A model generated the notes under the pieces. That model saw only the letters and a program-made list of their open reading frames with translations, did not search any database and was not told where the DNA came from. Positions 8,111 to 16,557 of a stretch of DNA of 64,000 bases are shown in pieces. The DNA is from BOKV01 sp049289295 (GTDB lineage Bacteria; Pseudomonadota; Alphaproteobacteria; Rhizobiales; Rhizobiaceae). Each line of letters opens with the position of its first letter. The stretch's first letter is position 1. The translations under genes were made by a program, and so were the position numbers. The stretch spans positions 1 through 64,000 of the forward strand of contig JBATLL010000062.1 in NCBI GenBank assembly GCA_049289295.1, given 5' to 3'.

Positions 8111-9535
8111 ATGCAGACCCAAATGCTGATCGGCTCGAAATTCGAAAATGGCCAGGAGACGGAGGAAAACATCCTCAATCCCAAGACCGGTGAATCCATC
8201 CTGAAACTGCCTGAAGCCTCGCTCGCCCAGGTCGACAGGGCCGTCCTGGCCGCGCGGACAGCCTTTGCCTCATGGTCGCAAACCACACCCGCGCAGCGCT
8301 CGGGCTATCTCCTCAAGATTGCGGACCGCATAGAGGCCGAAGCCGACGAATTCGCCCGCCTTGAAGCCTTGAACTGCGGCAAGCCGGTCAATTCGGTGAA
8401 GAATGACGAAATTCCCGCCATCGTCGATTGCTATCGCTTCTTTGCGGGAGCCGTACGCTGCATGCCCGGCAATGTCGCCGGGGAATACATGGCAGGCCAT
8501 ACTTCAATGATCCGTCGCGACCCGATCGGGGTTGTCGCCTCGATCGCACCCTGGAACTATCCACTAATGATGATGGCGTGGAAACTTGCGCCCGCCATTG
8601 GCGGTGGCAACACGGTCGTGTTCAAGCCTTCCGAACAAACACCGCTGACCGCCCTGAAACTGGCGAAGATATTCGCCGAAGTCCTGCCGGAAGGCGTAGT
8701 CAATCTTGTGCTGGGACGTGGCGAAAGCGTTGGCAACGCTCTCATCAATCACCCCGGCGTGAACATGATCTCGATCACTGGTGACATCGCGACTGGCAAG
8801 AAAGTGCTGCAGGCCGCCGCAAAGTCGGTCAAGCGTACGCACCTGGAACTTGGCGGCAAGGCCCCGGTCATCGTGTTTGACGATGCCGATCTGCAGGCAG
8901 TGGTCAACGGGGTTCGCACCTTCGGTTATTACAATGCAGGTCAGGACTGCACGGCGGCCTGCCGTATCTATGCGGGCGCGAAAATCTATGACCGGCTTGT
9001 AGCCGAACTGACATCAGCGGTTTCCTCCATCCGTTTTGCCAATGCCGATGACACGGCAAACGAGATCGGGCCATTGATTTCCGCGCGCCAGCGCGACCGT
9101 GTTTCGAGCTTCGTTCAACGCGCCTCGGAGATGAAGCACATGGAGATTACAACTGGCGGCAAGGCACATGGCACCAACGGCTTCTTTTTCGAGCCGACCG
9201 TCATTGCCGGGGCGCTGCAGAGCGACGAGATCGTACGCCGCGAAGTTTTCGGGCCGGTTGTGTCTGTGACGCGGTTCAGCGACGCCGACGATGCGGTCAA
9301 CTGGGCAAACGATTCCGACTATGGCCTGGCATCCTCGGTCTGGACACGCGATGTGGGCAAGGCAATGGCCTGCGCAGCGCGCCTCCAGTATGGCTGCACC
9401 TGGATCAACACGCATTTCATGCTGGTCAATGAAATGCCGCACGGGGGCCTGAAACAGTCGGGCTATGGCAAGGACATGTCGCTCTATGCGCTGGAGGACT
9501 ATACCGCCGTGCGCCACGTCATGCTGGCGCATTGA
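8111..9535 (+). CDS. NAD-dependent aldehyde dehydrogenase, probably gamma-aminobutyraldehyde type
   Basis: 474-residue ALDH-superfamily enzyme preceded by GGAGGAGAAA. The catalytic cysteine is C280 (GQDCTAA) and the general base is E246 (LELGGK). The nucleotide-binding region carries APWNYPLMM and FKPSEQTPLTAL. Overall character is closest to 4-aminobutyraldehyde/betaine-aldehyde dehydrogenases (PatD/BetB group). Only 24 bases separate it from the polyamine permease, so the operon couples amine uptake to oxidation of the aldehyde formed after deamination, which would give GABA from putrescine. The aminotransferase or oxidase for the first step is not adjacent. Exact substrate is inferred from context. 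Confidence 0.88.
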   Translation: MQTQMLIGSKFENGQETEENILNPKTGESILKLPEASLAQVDRAVLAARTAFASWSQTTPAQRSGYLLKIADRIEAEADEFARLEALNCGKPVNSVKNDEIPAIVDCYRFFAGAVRCMPGNVAGEYMAGHTSMIRRDPIGVVASIAPWNYPLMMMAWKLAPAIGGGNTVVFKPSEQTPLTALKLAKIFAEVLPEGVVNLVLGRGESVGNALINHPGVNMISITGDIATGKKVLQAAAKSVKRTHLELGGKAPVIVFDDADLQAVVNGVRTFGYYNAGQDCTAACRIYAGAKIYDRLVAELTSAVSSIRFANADDTANEIGPLISARQRDRVSSFVQRASEMKHMEITTGGKAHGTNGFFFEPTVIAGALQSDEIVRREVFGPVVSVTRFSDADDAVNWANDSDYGLASSVWTRDVGKAMACAARLQYGCTWINTHFMLVNEMPHGGLKQSGYGKDMSLYALEDYTAVRHVMLAH

Positions 9536-9619
9536 GCAATGGCGCGACCGTGTGACGATCTCCCCGTCGCATGGTCGCGTACATCTTCGGCCTGATCGGC
9601 CTCAAGTCATTGAAAAATT

Positions 9620-9695
<76 letters not shown>

Positions 9696-9723
9696 GCCGG
9701 GGCCAAGCCGCCCGCGTGGCGCC

Positions 9724-9751
9724 GCTTTAGCACAAATGCCGCTCATGTCAA
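9724..9751 (-). promoter_or_regulatory. Probable promoter of the tRNA-Lys gene
   Basis: Leftward strand: TTGACA (-35, 9746-9751), a 16-base spacer, then TAAAGC (-10, 9724-9729). Transcription would start about 20 bases before the mature tRNA 5' end. The -35 is a perfect consensus; the -10 is weak. Confidence 0.5.
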
Positions 9752-9860
9752 AAGGTTGCGCGCAGGTTCGAACATTTTTTTGATGATACCGCCAAAAAAG
9801 CCTGCCGCTTCGGCGTTAAGGGCAGGGCGCGCCTTTTCCACCGCGCAGCGCGCTCGCGCC

Positions 9861-9888
9861 TTGCAGAACGCCGCGTTTGCCATATGAT
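9861..9888 (+). promoter_or_regulatory. Candidate sigma-70 promoter for mrp
   Basis: TTGCAG (9861-9866), a 16-base spacer and TATGAT (9883-9888) lie about 100 bases before the mrp start. The gap 9696-9987 contains no other gene that I can support. Confidence 0.4.
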
Positions 9889-9987
9889 CCCACCTTTCTT
9901 GAGGCGGCGATTGCCAGGAGAGACTGAAAGGGAAACCCTTCGGCCTGTCTGGCTCGCTGCTGCCGCACCTGCATTGGAGTTCATGCG

Positions 9988-11148
9988 TTGACGCCAGACA
10001 AGCAAGCCGTTCTCGGACAGCTCAGGAAGGTCAAGGGTCCCGATCGCGAAGGAAACATCGTCGATCTCGGACTGGTTTCGGACGTGTTCATCGCCGACGG
10101 CAAGGTCTATTTTTCCGTGACCGTGCCTGCGGAGCGCGCGCAGGAGCTTGAACCCTTGCGCCAGGCCGCGGAAAAGGTCGTCACGGCCATGCAGGGCGTC
10201 GACAAGGCCGTGGTGGCGTTGACCGCATCCAAGAAGTCGGGCGGACCAGGCAATTCCGGGGGACAGGAGCAAAAGGCGCCAGCGCCGCAGGCGCGGGCAG
10301 CAGCACCTGCTGCCGGCCATGCCCATGCGCAGCAGGCACCAAAGGCGGATGTGCCCGGCATCAAGTCGATCATCGCCGTTGCATCCGGCAAGGGTGGTGT
10401 CGGCAAGTCAACGACTGCTGTCAACATTGCCCTGGCGCTGAAGGCGAACGGCCTGAAGGTGGGCGTGCTGGATGCCGACATTTACGGCCCGTCCATGCCG
10501 CGCCTGCTGGGTGTCAGCGGCCGTCCGCAAACGGTGTCCGGGCGCATTCTCCGTCCCATGGAGGGCCATGGCCTCAAGGTCATGTCGATGGGATTCCTGG
10601 TTGACGAGGAAACGCCGATGATCTGGCGTGGCCCGATGGTCATTTCCGCCCTGACACAGATGCTGCGCGAAGTGGCATGGGGCGAACTGGATGTGCTGGT
10701 CGTCGACATGCCGCCTGGAACAGGCGACGCGCAATTGACGATGGCGCAGCAGGTGCCGCTTGCAGGCGCAGTCATTGTTTCCACACCGCAGGATCTGGCG
10801 CTGATCGATGCCCGCAAGGGTCTCAACATGTTCCGCCGTGTCGACGTGCCGCTGCTGGGCATCGTGGAGAACATGAGCACCTTCATCTGCCCCCATTGCG
10901 GCGGCCAGTCGGACATTTTCGGCCATGGTGGCGCGCGTCACGAGGCAGAACGCATTGGTGTTCCATTCCTGGGTGAAGTGCCGCTGACCATGGACATTCG
11001 CCTGAAATCCGACGCAGGCACGCCAGTCGTGGTTTCCGATCCGGATGGAAAGCCGGCACAGATCTATCGCGATATCGCAGCAAGGGTCTGGCACAGGATC
11101 GGGCAGGAAAAGGCTGCTGGTGCCGCTCCCCAGATCGTATTCGAGTAG
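9988..11148 (+). CDS. mrp: Iron-sulfur cluster carrier ATPase Mrp (ApbC)
   Basis: 386-residue Mrp/NBP35 protein, a P-loop ATPase that carries and delivers Fe-S clusters in the cytoplasm. Order: an N-terminal MIP18-like (DUF59) domain of about 80 residues, an Ala/Pro/Gln-rich linker (about 85-120), then the ParA-like ATPase with deviant Walker A GKGGVGKST (134-142) and VVDMPPGTGD. The cluster-binding CPHC pair is C301/C304. The start is TTG at 9988, supported by GGAG 8 bases upstream; the nearby ATG at 9983 is out of frame. Confidence 0.95.
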   Translation: MTPDKQAVLGQLRKVKGPDREGNIVDLGLVSDVFIADGKVYFSVTVPAERAQELEPLRQAAEKVVTAMQGVDKAVVALTASKKSGGPGNSGGQEQKAPAPQARAAAPAAGHAHAQQAPKADVPGIKSIIAVASGKGGVGKSTTAVNIALALKANGLKVGVLDADIYGPSMPRLLGVSGRPQTVSGRILRPMEGHGLKVMSMGFLVDEETPMIWRGPMVISALTQMLREVAWGELDVLVVDMPPGTGDAQLTMAQQVPLAGAVIVSTPQDLALIDARKGLNMFRRVDVPLLGIVENMSTFICPHCGGQSDIFGHGGARHEAERIGVPFLGEVPLTMDIRLKSDAGTPVVVSDPDGKPAQIYRDIAARVWHRIGQEKAAGAAPQIVFE

Positions 11149-11154
11149 CGACAG

Positions 11155-12054
11155 ATGAAGGGCCCTTCCAGCGCGCCTGAATTCCTCACCACCCAGGAAG
11201 TGGCGCAATTGCTGCGGGTGAAGGAACGCAAGGTCTATGATCTGGCGGGTGCACGTGAAATCCCGCATCGCCGCATCACCGGCAAGCTTCTCTTTCCCCG
11301 CACCGAGATCGAAGCGTGGATGCGCGGCGAAACGGTAAACGGTGCAATTCCGGTTTCAGTCGCCAGCGTTCTTCCGCCTGTAATTGCGGGAAGCCACGAT
11401 CCACTTCTGGAATGGGCGATCCGCGAATCGGGTTCAGGTCTTGCAACGCTGTTCGATGGATCGCTGGACGGGTTGGAGAAACTCGTCAGCGGCAAGGCTA
11501 TGGCGGCGGGCATGCATGTGCCGGGAACTGCCACCGATGAATGGAACAGTGAAGCCGCACAGGCTTCGCTTGCCGGCAAGCCCTATGTGCTGGTCGAATT
11601 CGCGCGGCGCAAGCAGGGTCTTATCCTGGCTCCATCATTGGCCGGGAAAATTGGCTCGATCGCAGATATTGCGCCCTGGCGCATCCTGCGCAGGCAGGAC
11701 AATGCCGGTTCGCAGCTTGTCTTTCGCAAGCTCCTGCGTGAAGCGGAAATGGACGAATCCAGCCTTCATTTCTGTGATCAGGTTGCGCGCACCGAAACCG
11801 AGGCGGGAATGGCAATAGGAGCGGGCAGGGCAGACATCGCGCCGGGGCTTGAAAGCCTCGCCCATGAATTCAGGCTTGGTTTCCTGCCAACTGTGGTTGA
11901 ACGGTTCGATCTGCTGGTTGAACGCCGCAGCTGGTTCGGCCAGCCATTCCAGACCCTGTGGCGCTTCGTCCAGTCGCGGAAATTCGCCGAGCATGCCGCT
12001 TCGATGCCAGGTCACGACTGCTCGAGCCTGGGCACAGTGCACTGGATCGGGTGA
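11155..12054 (+). CDS. One-component regulator: excisionase-type HTH plus periplasmic-binding-fold domain, probably tungstate/molybdate-responsive
   Basis: 299 residues. Residues about 10-62 form a MerR/excisionase-type winged helix (FLTTQEVAQLLRVKERKVY ... FPRTEIEAWM). Residues about 85-275 resemble a type 2 periplasmic binding domain of the TupA/ModA kind, with no signal peptide, so it is cytoplasmic. Proteins with this HTH plus binding-domain architecture regulate molybdate/tungstate genes. The convergent neighbour 21 bases away is the tungstate importer, which supports that role. It starts 6 bases after mrp and may be cotranscribed with it. The ligand is inferred, not seen. Confidence 0.75.
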   Translation: MKGPSSAPEFLTTQEVAQLLRVKERKVYDLAGAREIPHRRITGKLLFPRTEIEAWMRGETVNGAIPVSVASVLPPVIAGSHDPLLEWAIRESGSGLATLFDGSLDGLEKLVSGKAMAAGMHVPGTATDEWNSEAAQASLAGKPYVLVEFARRKQGLILAPSLAGKIGSIADIAPWRILRRQDNAGSQLVFRKLLREAEMDESSLHFCDQVARTETEAGMAIGAGRADIAPGLESLAHEFRLGFLPTVVERFDLLVERRSWFGQPFQTLWRFVQSRKFAEHAASMPGHDCSSLGTVHWIG

Positions 12055-12075
12055 AGCGGTCTGAGTGCAGCCAGG

Positions 12076-12930
12076 TCACTCGGCATGGGCGTTGGGAAAG
12101 AACAGCTGCTCGCCATTGACCTTGAAGCCAGCAATAGCCGCCTGTCCTTCATCGGAAACAAGCCAGTCGATGAACGCCTGACCATCATCTTTCCTGACGC
12201 TCGGGCATTTCAGCGGATTGACAAGTGTGACGCCATACTGGTTGAAAAGTTCCCTGTCTCCTTCGACCGCGATCTGCAAGGCAGCCTTGTTCTGGAATGA
12301 GATCCAGCTCGCGCGGTCAGTGAGCGCATAAGCCTCCATGCCAGCGGCTATGTTCAGCGTTGCCCCCATGCCCGAACCGGATTCACGATACCACTCACCA
12401 CTCGCCCCACTCGGGTCGACGCCAGCAGACTGCCAGAGCTTCAATTCGGCCTTGTGCGTGCCGGAATCATCGCCACGGGAAACGAAGGCAGACTTTGTCT
12501 CCGCGATTCTTGCCAACGCGCCTTCAACATCGCCGGAACCGCTGATGCCTGCGGGATCGGATTGCGGCCCGACCACGACGAAGTCATTGTACATGAGGTC
12601 ATCACGCTTTGTGCCATAACCTTCAGCGACAAACTTCTCCTCCGCCGCCTTTGCATGCACGAGCAGCACGTCGCCGTCACAGTTCTGGGCATTCTTGATC
12701 GCTTGCCCGGTGCCGACTGCCACGACGCGGACGTCGATCCCCGCCTTGCGCTCGTAAATGGGCAGCAGATAGTCGTAAAGGCCCGAATTCTGTGTCGAAG
12801 TCGTCGATTGCACCGTCAGGAACCGCTCCTGGGCATTCGCGGGAACGAAAAGCGTGACGAAGGAAAGGGCAACTGTTCCGCTCAACAGACTGACCAGATG
12901 CAGGCAGGGGAACAGGGAAATGTATCTCAC
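12076..12930 (-). CDS. tupA: Tungstate ABC transporter substrate-binding protein TupA
   Basis: 284-residue periplasmic oxyanion-binding protein. It starts with GTG at 12930, inside the end of the ATPase gene (GTGA overlap) and preceded by AAAGGAAA; the longer frame from 13059 is antisense or out-of-frame material. The signal peptide is residues 1-33 (ANA/Q). The mature N-terminus carries the TupA hallmark TTSTQNSGLYDYLLP, and further in are VAVGTGQAIKNAQN and VSRGDDSGTHKAELK, which line the oxyanion pocket in TupA. Last gene of the tupBCA operon. Tungstate is preferred over molybdate on the TTST motif, but specificity cannot be proved by reading. Confidence 0.9.
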   Translation of the reverse strand: MRYISLFPCLHLVSLLSGTVALSFVTLFVPANAQERFLTVQSTTSTQNSGLYDYLLPIYERKAGIDVRVVAVGTGQAIKNAQNCDGDVLLVHAKAAEEKFVAEGYGTKRDDLMYNDFVVVGPQSDPAGISGSGDVEGALARIAETKSAFVSRGDDSGTHKAELKLWQSAGVDPSGASGEWYRESGSGMGATLNIAAGMEAYALTDRASWISFQNKAALQIAVEGDRELFNQYGVTLVNPLKCPSVRKDDGQAFIDWLVSDEGQAAIAGFKVNGEQLFFPNAHAE

Positions 12931-13676
12931 GTGTATTTCCTTTCGGCTGGCAGAATGACCTCGCCAGACAGATAGGCGCGGGCTTCCATTGTCTCGGGAC
13001 GGGCGAAGAAGCGGGACGCGGCACCAGACTCGACCAGCCTTCCCGCATTGAGAAAGCACACTTCATCGGCCAGGCGCTTCGCCTGATCGCGGTCGTGTGT
13101 GACCAGAATGATCTTGATGCCGGCACGGCTGGCTTCGCCAATGATCTTCTCGACAAGCAACTGGTTGTGCGGATCAAGGCTCGCGGTGGGTTCGTCCAGC
13201 AGCAGAATGCGCGGATTGCCAGCAAGGCAGCGCGCGAGCGCCAGGCGTTGCTGTTCGCCACCCGATAGCGACCTGGCCGGGTTGCGCGCATGATGTTCAA
13301 GATTTGCCAGCTTGATCAGGCGGGCCGCCTCGCTGGCAATCTGCCCCCGCGCTACGCCTCTGATCCGCAAGGCGTGGGTGAGGTCGCCAATGGCAGTCCT
13401 GCGCAGCAATACCGGCCTTTGAAACAGGATTGCCAGCCCATGGGGAGGCGATGCCTGCAGTGGGTGGGAAACTGTGCCTTTCGCTGGTGACAACAGCCCG
13501 GCGGCAAGGTGTAGCATCAGCGTCTTGCCCGCGCCATTGGGACCCATGACAGCGGAAATGCCGTCAGGCGAAAAACAAAAGTCGAGCCCGTGAAGCAGCG
13601 TCCTGCTGCCTGCGCTGTAGCTGACGTTGGAAAAACGCAAGCCTGTTACCGGCTCAGGCACACCCATCTCAGGCAT
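12927..13676 (-). CDS. tupC: Tungstate ABC transporter ATP-binding protein TupC
   Basis: 249-residue ABC ATPase with Walker A (GPNGAGKTLMLHLAAG), signature LSGGEQQRLALARCL, Walker B (ILLLDEPTASLD) and switch histidine (ILVTHDRDQ). It is short, with no long C-terminal regulatory extension. It overlaps the permease gene by 8 bases and tupA by 4 bases, so all three are translationally coupled. Confidence 0.9.
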   Translation of the reverse strand: MPEMGVPEPVTGLRFSNVSYSAGSRTLLHGLDFCFSPDGISAVMGPNGAGKTLMLHLAAGLLSPAKGTVSHPLQASPPHGLAILFQRPVLLRRTAIGDLTHALRIRGVARGQIASEAARLIKLANLEHHARNPARSLSGGEQQRLALARCLAGNPRILLLDEPTASLDPHNQLLVEKIIGEASRAGIKIILVTHDRDQAKRLADEVCFLNAGRLVESGAASRFFARPETMEARAYLSGEVILPAERKYT

Positions 13677-14397
13677 ATTGCCGCCTTTCCGCCCGGTTGC
13701 GGATCACCAGGATTGCGCCATTGATTGCCAGCGAGATCGACACGAGCACGATACCAAGCGCCAGTGCCAGTTCGAGATTTCCCTTGGAGGTTTCGAGCGC
13801 GATTGCGGTGGTCATCATCCTGGTGACGTGGTCGATGTTTCCACCCACGATCATGATCGCGCCGACTTCTGCGGACGCCCTGCCAAAACCGGCGAGCAGC
13901 GCACTGACCAGTGAATAGCGGCCATCCCACAGGAGTGTTGCAATCCGCGCGCGCCTGCTGGCGCCCAGCGAACGCAGATAGGCATCATATTCCTTGTTGA
14001 GGTCGCGCAGCACCTGGTGAGAAATCGCCGCGATGATCGGCGTAACCAGGATAGCCTGCGCAATCACCATGGCGCTCGGCGTGTAGAGGAGACCGAGCGC
14101 TCCCAATGGGCCTGCGCGCGACAGAAGCATGTAGATCACAAGCCCCGCAACGACAGGGGGCAGTCCCATCAGCGCATTGATGAGCGCGACGATGATGCCG
14201 CTGCCGGGAAAACGCTGCACGGCAAGGAAAGCGCCAAGCGGCAGGCCAATCAGGGCGGCGATCAGCACCGCACCTGTCGACACGTTGAGCGAAAGCCACA
14301 CGATCTCCAGCAAGGCTTGATCAAACCCTGCAAGCAGCCCGAAGGCAGCAGAAAAAGCGTCCGAGAAATCCTGCACCACATCGCCTGTTGGAATCAT
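13669..14397 (-). CDS. tupB: Tungstate ABC transporter permease TupB
   Basis: 242-residue inner-membrane permease with five or six helices and an EAA loop (YLRSLGASRRARIATLL). Residues such as GRASAEVGAIMIVGGNI match the TupB/ModB permease class. First gene of the leftward operon. No strong ribosome binding site precedes the ATG; instead the start codon lies within an inverted repeat (14397-14420), which may be a regulatory site. Confidence 0.88.
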   Translation of the reverse strand: MIPTGDVVQDFSDAFSAAFGLLAGFDQALLEIVWLSLNVSTGAVLIAALIGLPLGAFLAVQRFPGSGIIVALINALMGLPPVVAGLVIYMLLSRAGPLGALGLLYTPSAMVIAQAILVTPIIAAISHQVLRDLNKEYDAYLRSLGASRRARIATLLWDGRYSLVSALLAGFGRASAEVGAIMIVGGNIDHVTRMMTTAIALETSKGNLELALALGIVLVSISLAINGAILVIRNRAERRQYA

Positions 14398-14420
14398 GCA
14401 TTTCTATGTATTTTTATGCA
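14397..14420. promoter_or_regulatory. AT-rich inverted repeat at the tupB start, candidate regulator site
   Basis: TGCAT (14397-14401) and ATGCA (14416-14420) bracket 14 AT-rich bases, and the left arm touches the tupB ATG. The position suits repression by the oxyanion-sensing regulator encoded at 11155-12054. The arms are short, so this is suggestive only. Confidence 0.35.
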
Positions 14421-14535
14421 GGAAATACCGAAGCTTCAATTGGCGGGCCACGAAGAAACCGTTCGCTTTTAAGACAGGATGTTTGGAGCCGGTCTGAATC
14501 GGGTTAGTCTTTGCTGGCTGAATCGGAGGAAAAAC

Positions 14536-15633
14536 ATGGCTGGGCCACTGGAAGGTTTGAAGGTCGTGGAAATGGCTGGGCTTGGACCATGCCCGCTTGC
14601 CGGACAATTGCTTGGCGACCTGGGAGCCGAAGTGACGGTAATCGTGCGCAAGCGCGCAAAGCCTGATCCGGCGGATGTCAACAACCGCTCGAAACGCTCC
14701 GTGGCTCTCGACCTGAAAAGCGATGCCGGGCGCGAGGCGGCAATGCGCCTGATCGAGCGCAGTGACATACTGATCGAGGGCTTCAGGCCGGGCGTGATGG
14801 AAAAGCTTGGTCTTGGCCCCGATGACTGCGCGGCGCGCAATGCCGGACTGATCTTTGGCCGCATGACAGGATGGGGACAGGAAGGCCCGCTGGCCCACAC
14901 GGCCGGGCACGATCTCAACTATCTGTCTCTTTCAGGTGCCCTGCATGCCATGGGGCGTTCTGGCGAAGTGCCCACGCCACCCCTCAACTTGGTTGCCGAC
15001 TATGGCGGGGGCACCATGTTCCTGCTGCTCGGCGTCCTGTCGGCCCTGTACGAGCGCCAGCGCTCCGGCAGGGGGCAGGTGATCGATGCGGCCATGGTGG
15101 ACGGGGTTCCAGCCTTGATGGGGATATTCCATACCATGCTGGCGCGCGGACAGTGGAATGGCCGGGCACGTGAGGCAAACCTGCTTGATGGTGGCGCGCC
15201 CTTTTACCGCTGCTATGAAACGAGCGACGGCAAGTTCCTTTCCGTGGGGCCGCTTGAGCCGCAGTTCTTCGCGGAGCTGGTTGAAAAGGTGGGCCTGCCG
15301 GGCGATCTGTGCGCCTCGCAATACAACCTGTCTGAGTGGGCATCGCGTCGGGAAGCGTTTGTGGCACTGTTTGCCAGTCGAACCCGCGACGAATGGATGA
15401 AAATTTTTACCGGCACCGATGCCTGCGTTGCGCCGGTTCTTGCCTTTGACGAAGTGATGGCGCATCCCCACAATGCGGCGCGTTCAACCTTCATCAAGGT
15501 CGGCGGAGTGGTTCAGGCAGCACCTGCGCCGCGTTTTTCCAGAACACCGCCAGCAACGCCCGCTCCGCCTGTCCCGCCGGGCGCGGACACCGACCGCATA
15601 TTGGCCGAGATCGGTATGGCACTGGAGGACTAG
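14536..15633 (+). CDS. Family III CoA-transferase, alpha-methylacyl-CoA racemase type
   Basis: 365-residue CaiB/BaiF-fold enzyme. Its sequence follows alpha-methylacyl-CoA racemases rather than formyl-CoA transferases: the racemase dyad is visible as H125 (AGHDLNY) and D155 (NLVADYGGG), and SGRGQVIDAAMVDG follows. It would interconvert R and S 2-methylacyl-CoA so that branched acyl chains can enter beta-oxidation. The start at 14536 follows CGGAGG and gives the standard N-terminus; the longer frame from 14479 is not needed. It stands alone between the divergent tup operon and the export cluster. Confidence 0.9.
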   Translation: MAGPLEGLKVVEMAGLGPCPLAGQLLGDLGAEVTVIVRKRAKPDPADVNNRSKRSVALDLKSDAGREAAMRLIERSDILIEGFRPGVMEKLGLGPDDCAARNAGLIFGRMTGWGQEGPLAHTAGHDLNYLSLSGALHAMGRSGEVPTPPLNLVADYGGGTMFLLLGVLSALYERQRSGRGQVIDAAMVDGVPALMGIFHTMLARGQWNGRAREANLLDGGAPFYRCYETSDGKFLSVGPLEPQFFAELVEKVGLPGDLCASQYNLSEWASRREAFVALFASRTRDEWMKIFTGTDACVAPVLAFDEVMAHPHNAARSTFIKVGGVVQAAPAPRFSRTPPATPAPPVPPGADTDRILAEIGMALED

Positions 15634-15666
15634 GGTCAGAGGGCTGTGGTCAGGAGGACTGGGCAC

Positions 15667-15695
15667 TTGTGATATCGCCCCGCTTTTCCTAAGAA
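15667..15695 (+). promoter_or_regulatory. Weak candidate promoter for the polysaccharide export genes
   Basis: TTGTGA (15667-15672), a 17-base spacer and TAAGAA (15690-15695). Transcription would begin near 15702, only a few bases before the ATG at 15706. That suggests either leaderless translation or that the true permease start is further in. Confidence 0.3.
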
Positions 15696-15705
15696 CTTTC
15701 CGTGG

Positions 15706-16557
15706 ATGGGCTGGCGCAAACAGGGGCGTTTCGCGATCTGCACACGAAACCTAGATTCGGGATTCCAGAGTTTGTTTCAAAAAAGGGTTCAACTGTTTTC
15801 CCAACTGGCCCGTCGCGAAATAGTCGGCCGGTATCGGGGGACTATCCTGGGCCTGTTCTGGTCACTCGTGACGCCCATGTTCATGCTCGCGATCTACACA
15901 TTCGTATTCGCGGGCGTGCTGAAGGCTCGATGGATCCTGCCGAGCGGGGAAGAATCGGCCATCGGCTATTCGCTCGTCATTTTCTCGGGGCTGATCGTGT
16001 TTCAGCTCTTCGCCGAAGTGGTCCTGCGCGCGCCTGGCCTGATGGTGGCAAACCAGAACTTCGTGAAAAGGATCGTCTTCCCGCTCGACGTTCTGGTTCC
16101 CGTCTCGATTGGCGTGGCGGCATTCCAGGCTCTGATCAGTTTCGCCGTCCTGGCAGTGTTCCTCCTTGCCTATACCGGCAAAGTACCGATGACCTTCCTG
16201 CTGGTTCCCTTGATCTGCGTCCCGCTACTGATGATCCTGGCTGGAATTGGCTGGTTCCTTGCCTCGCTTGGAACCTATGTCCGGGATATCAGCCATGTGC
16301 TTGGCCCGCTGGTCACGGCCTGTCAGTTCATGTCGCCTATCTTCTACCCATCGTCCGTTCTGCCGCCCTGGGTTTCGAAGCTGATATTTCTCAATCCGAT
16401 AACCGTGCCTGTCGAGCAGGTCAGGAAAGTCGCTGTCTATGGCGATTTGCCGGATATGGCCCAGCTTGGGGTCTACACGATTGTTGCGGTCCTCGTCATG
16501 GTATGCGGCCTCTACTGGTTCGAGCGAACCAGAAAGGGGTTCGCCGATGTCCTCTGA
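15706..16557 (+). CDS. wzm: ABC-2 polysaccharide export permease (Wzm class)
   Basis: 283-residue inner-membrane protein of the Wzm/KpsM/TagG family that passes lipid-linked polysaccharide across the inner membrane. The amphipathic segment REIVGRYRGTILGLFWSLVTP precedes the first of about six membrane helices, as in the family. A TTG at 15772 would remove an N-terminal extension of 22 residues that is not family-like, so the start is uncertain. It overlaps the ATPase gene by 11 bases. Confidence 0.88.
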   Translation: MGWRKQGRFAICTRNLDSGFQSLFQKRVQLFSQLARREIVGRYRGTILGLFWSLVTPMFMLAIYTFVFAGVLKARWILPSGEESAIGYSLVIFSGLIVFQLFAEVVLRAPGLMVANQNFVKRIVFPLDVLVPVSIGVAAFQALISFAVLAVFLLAYTGKVPMTFLLVPLICVPLLMILAGIGWFLASLGTYVRDISHVLGPLVTACQFMSPIFYPSSVLPPWVSKLIFLNPITVPVEQVRKVAVYGDLPDMAQLGVYTIVAVLVMVCGLYWFERTRKGFADVL

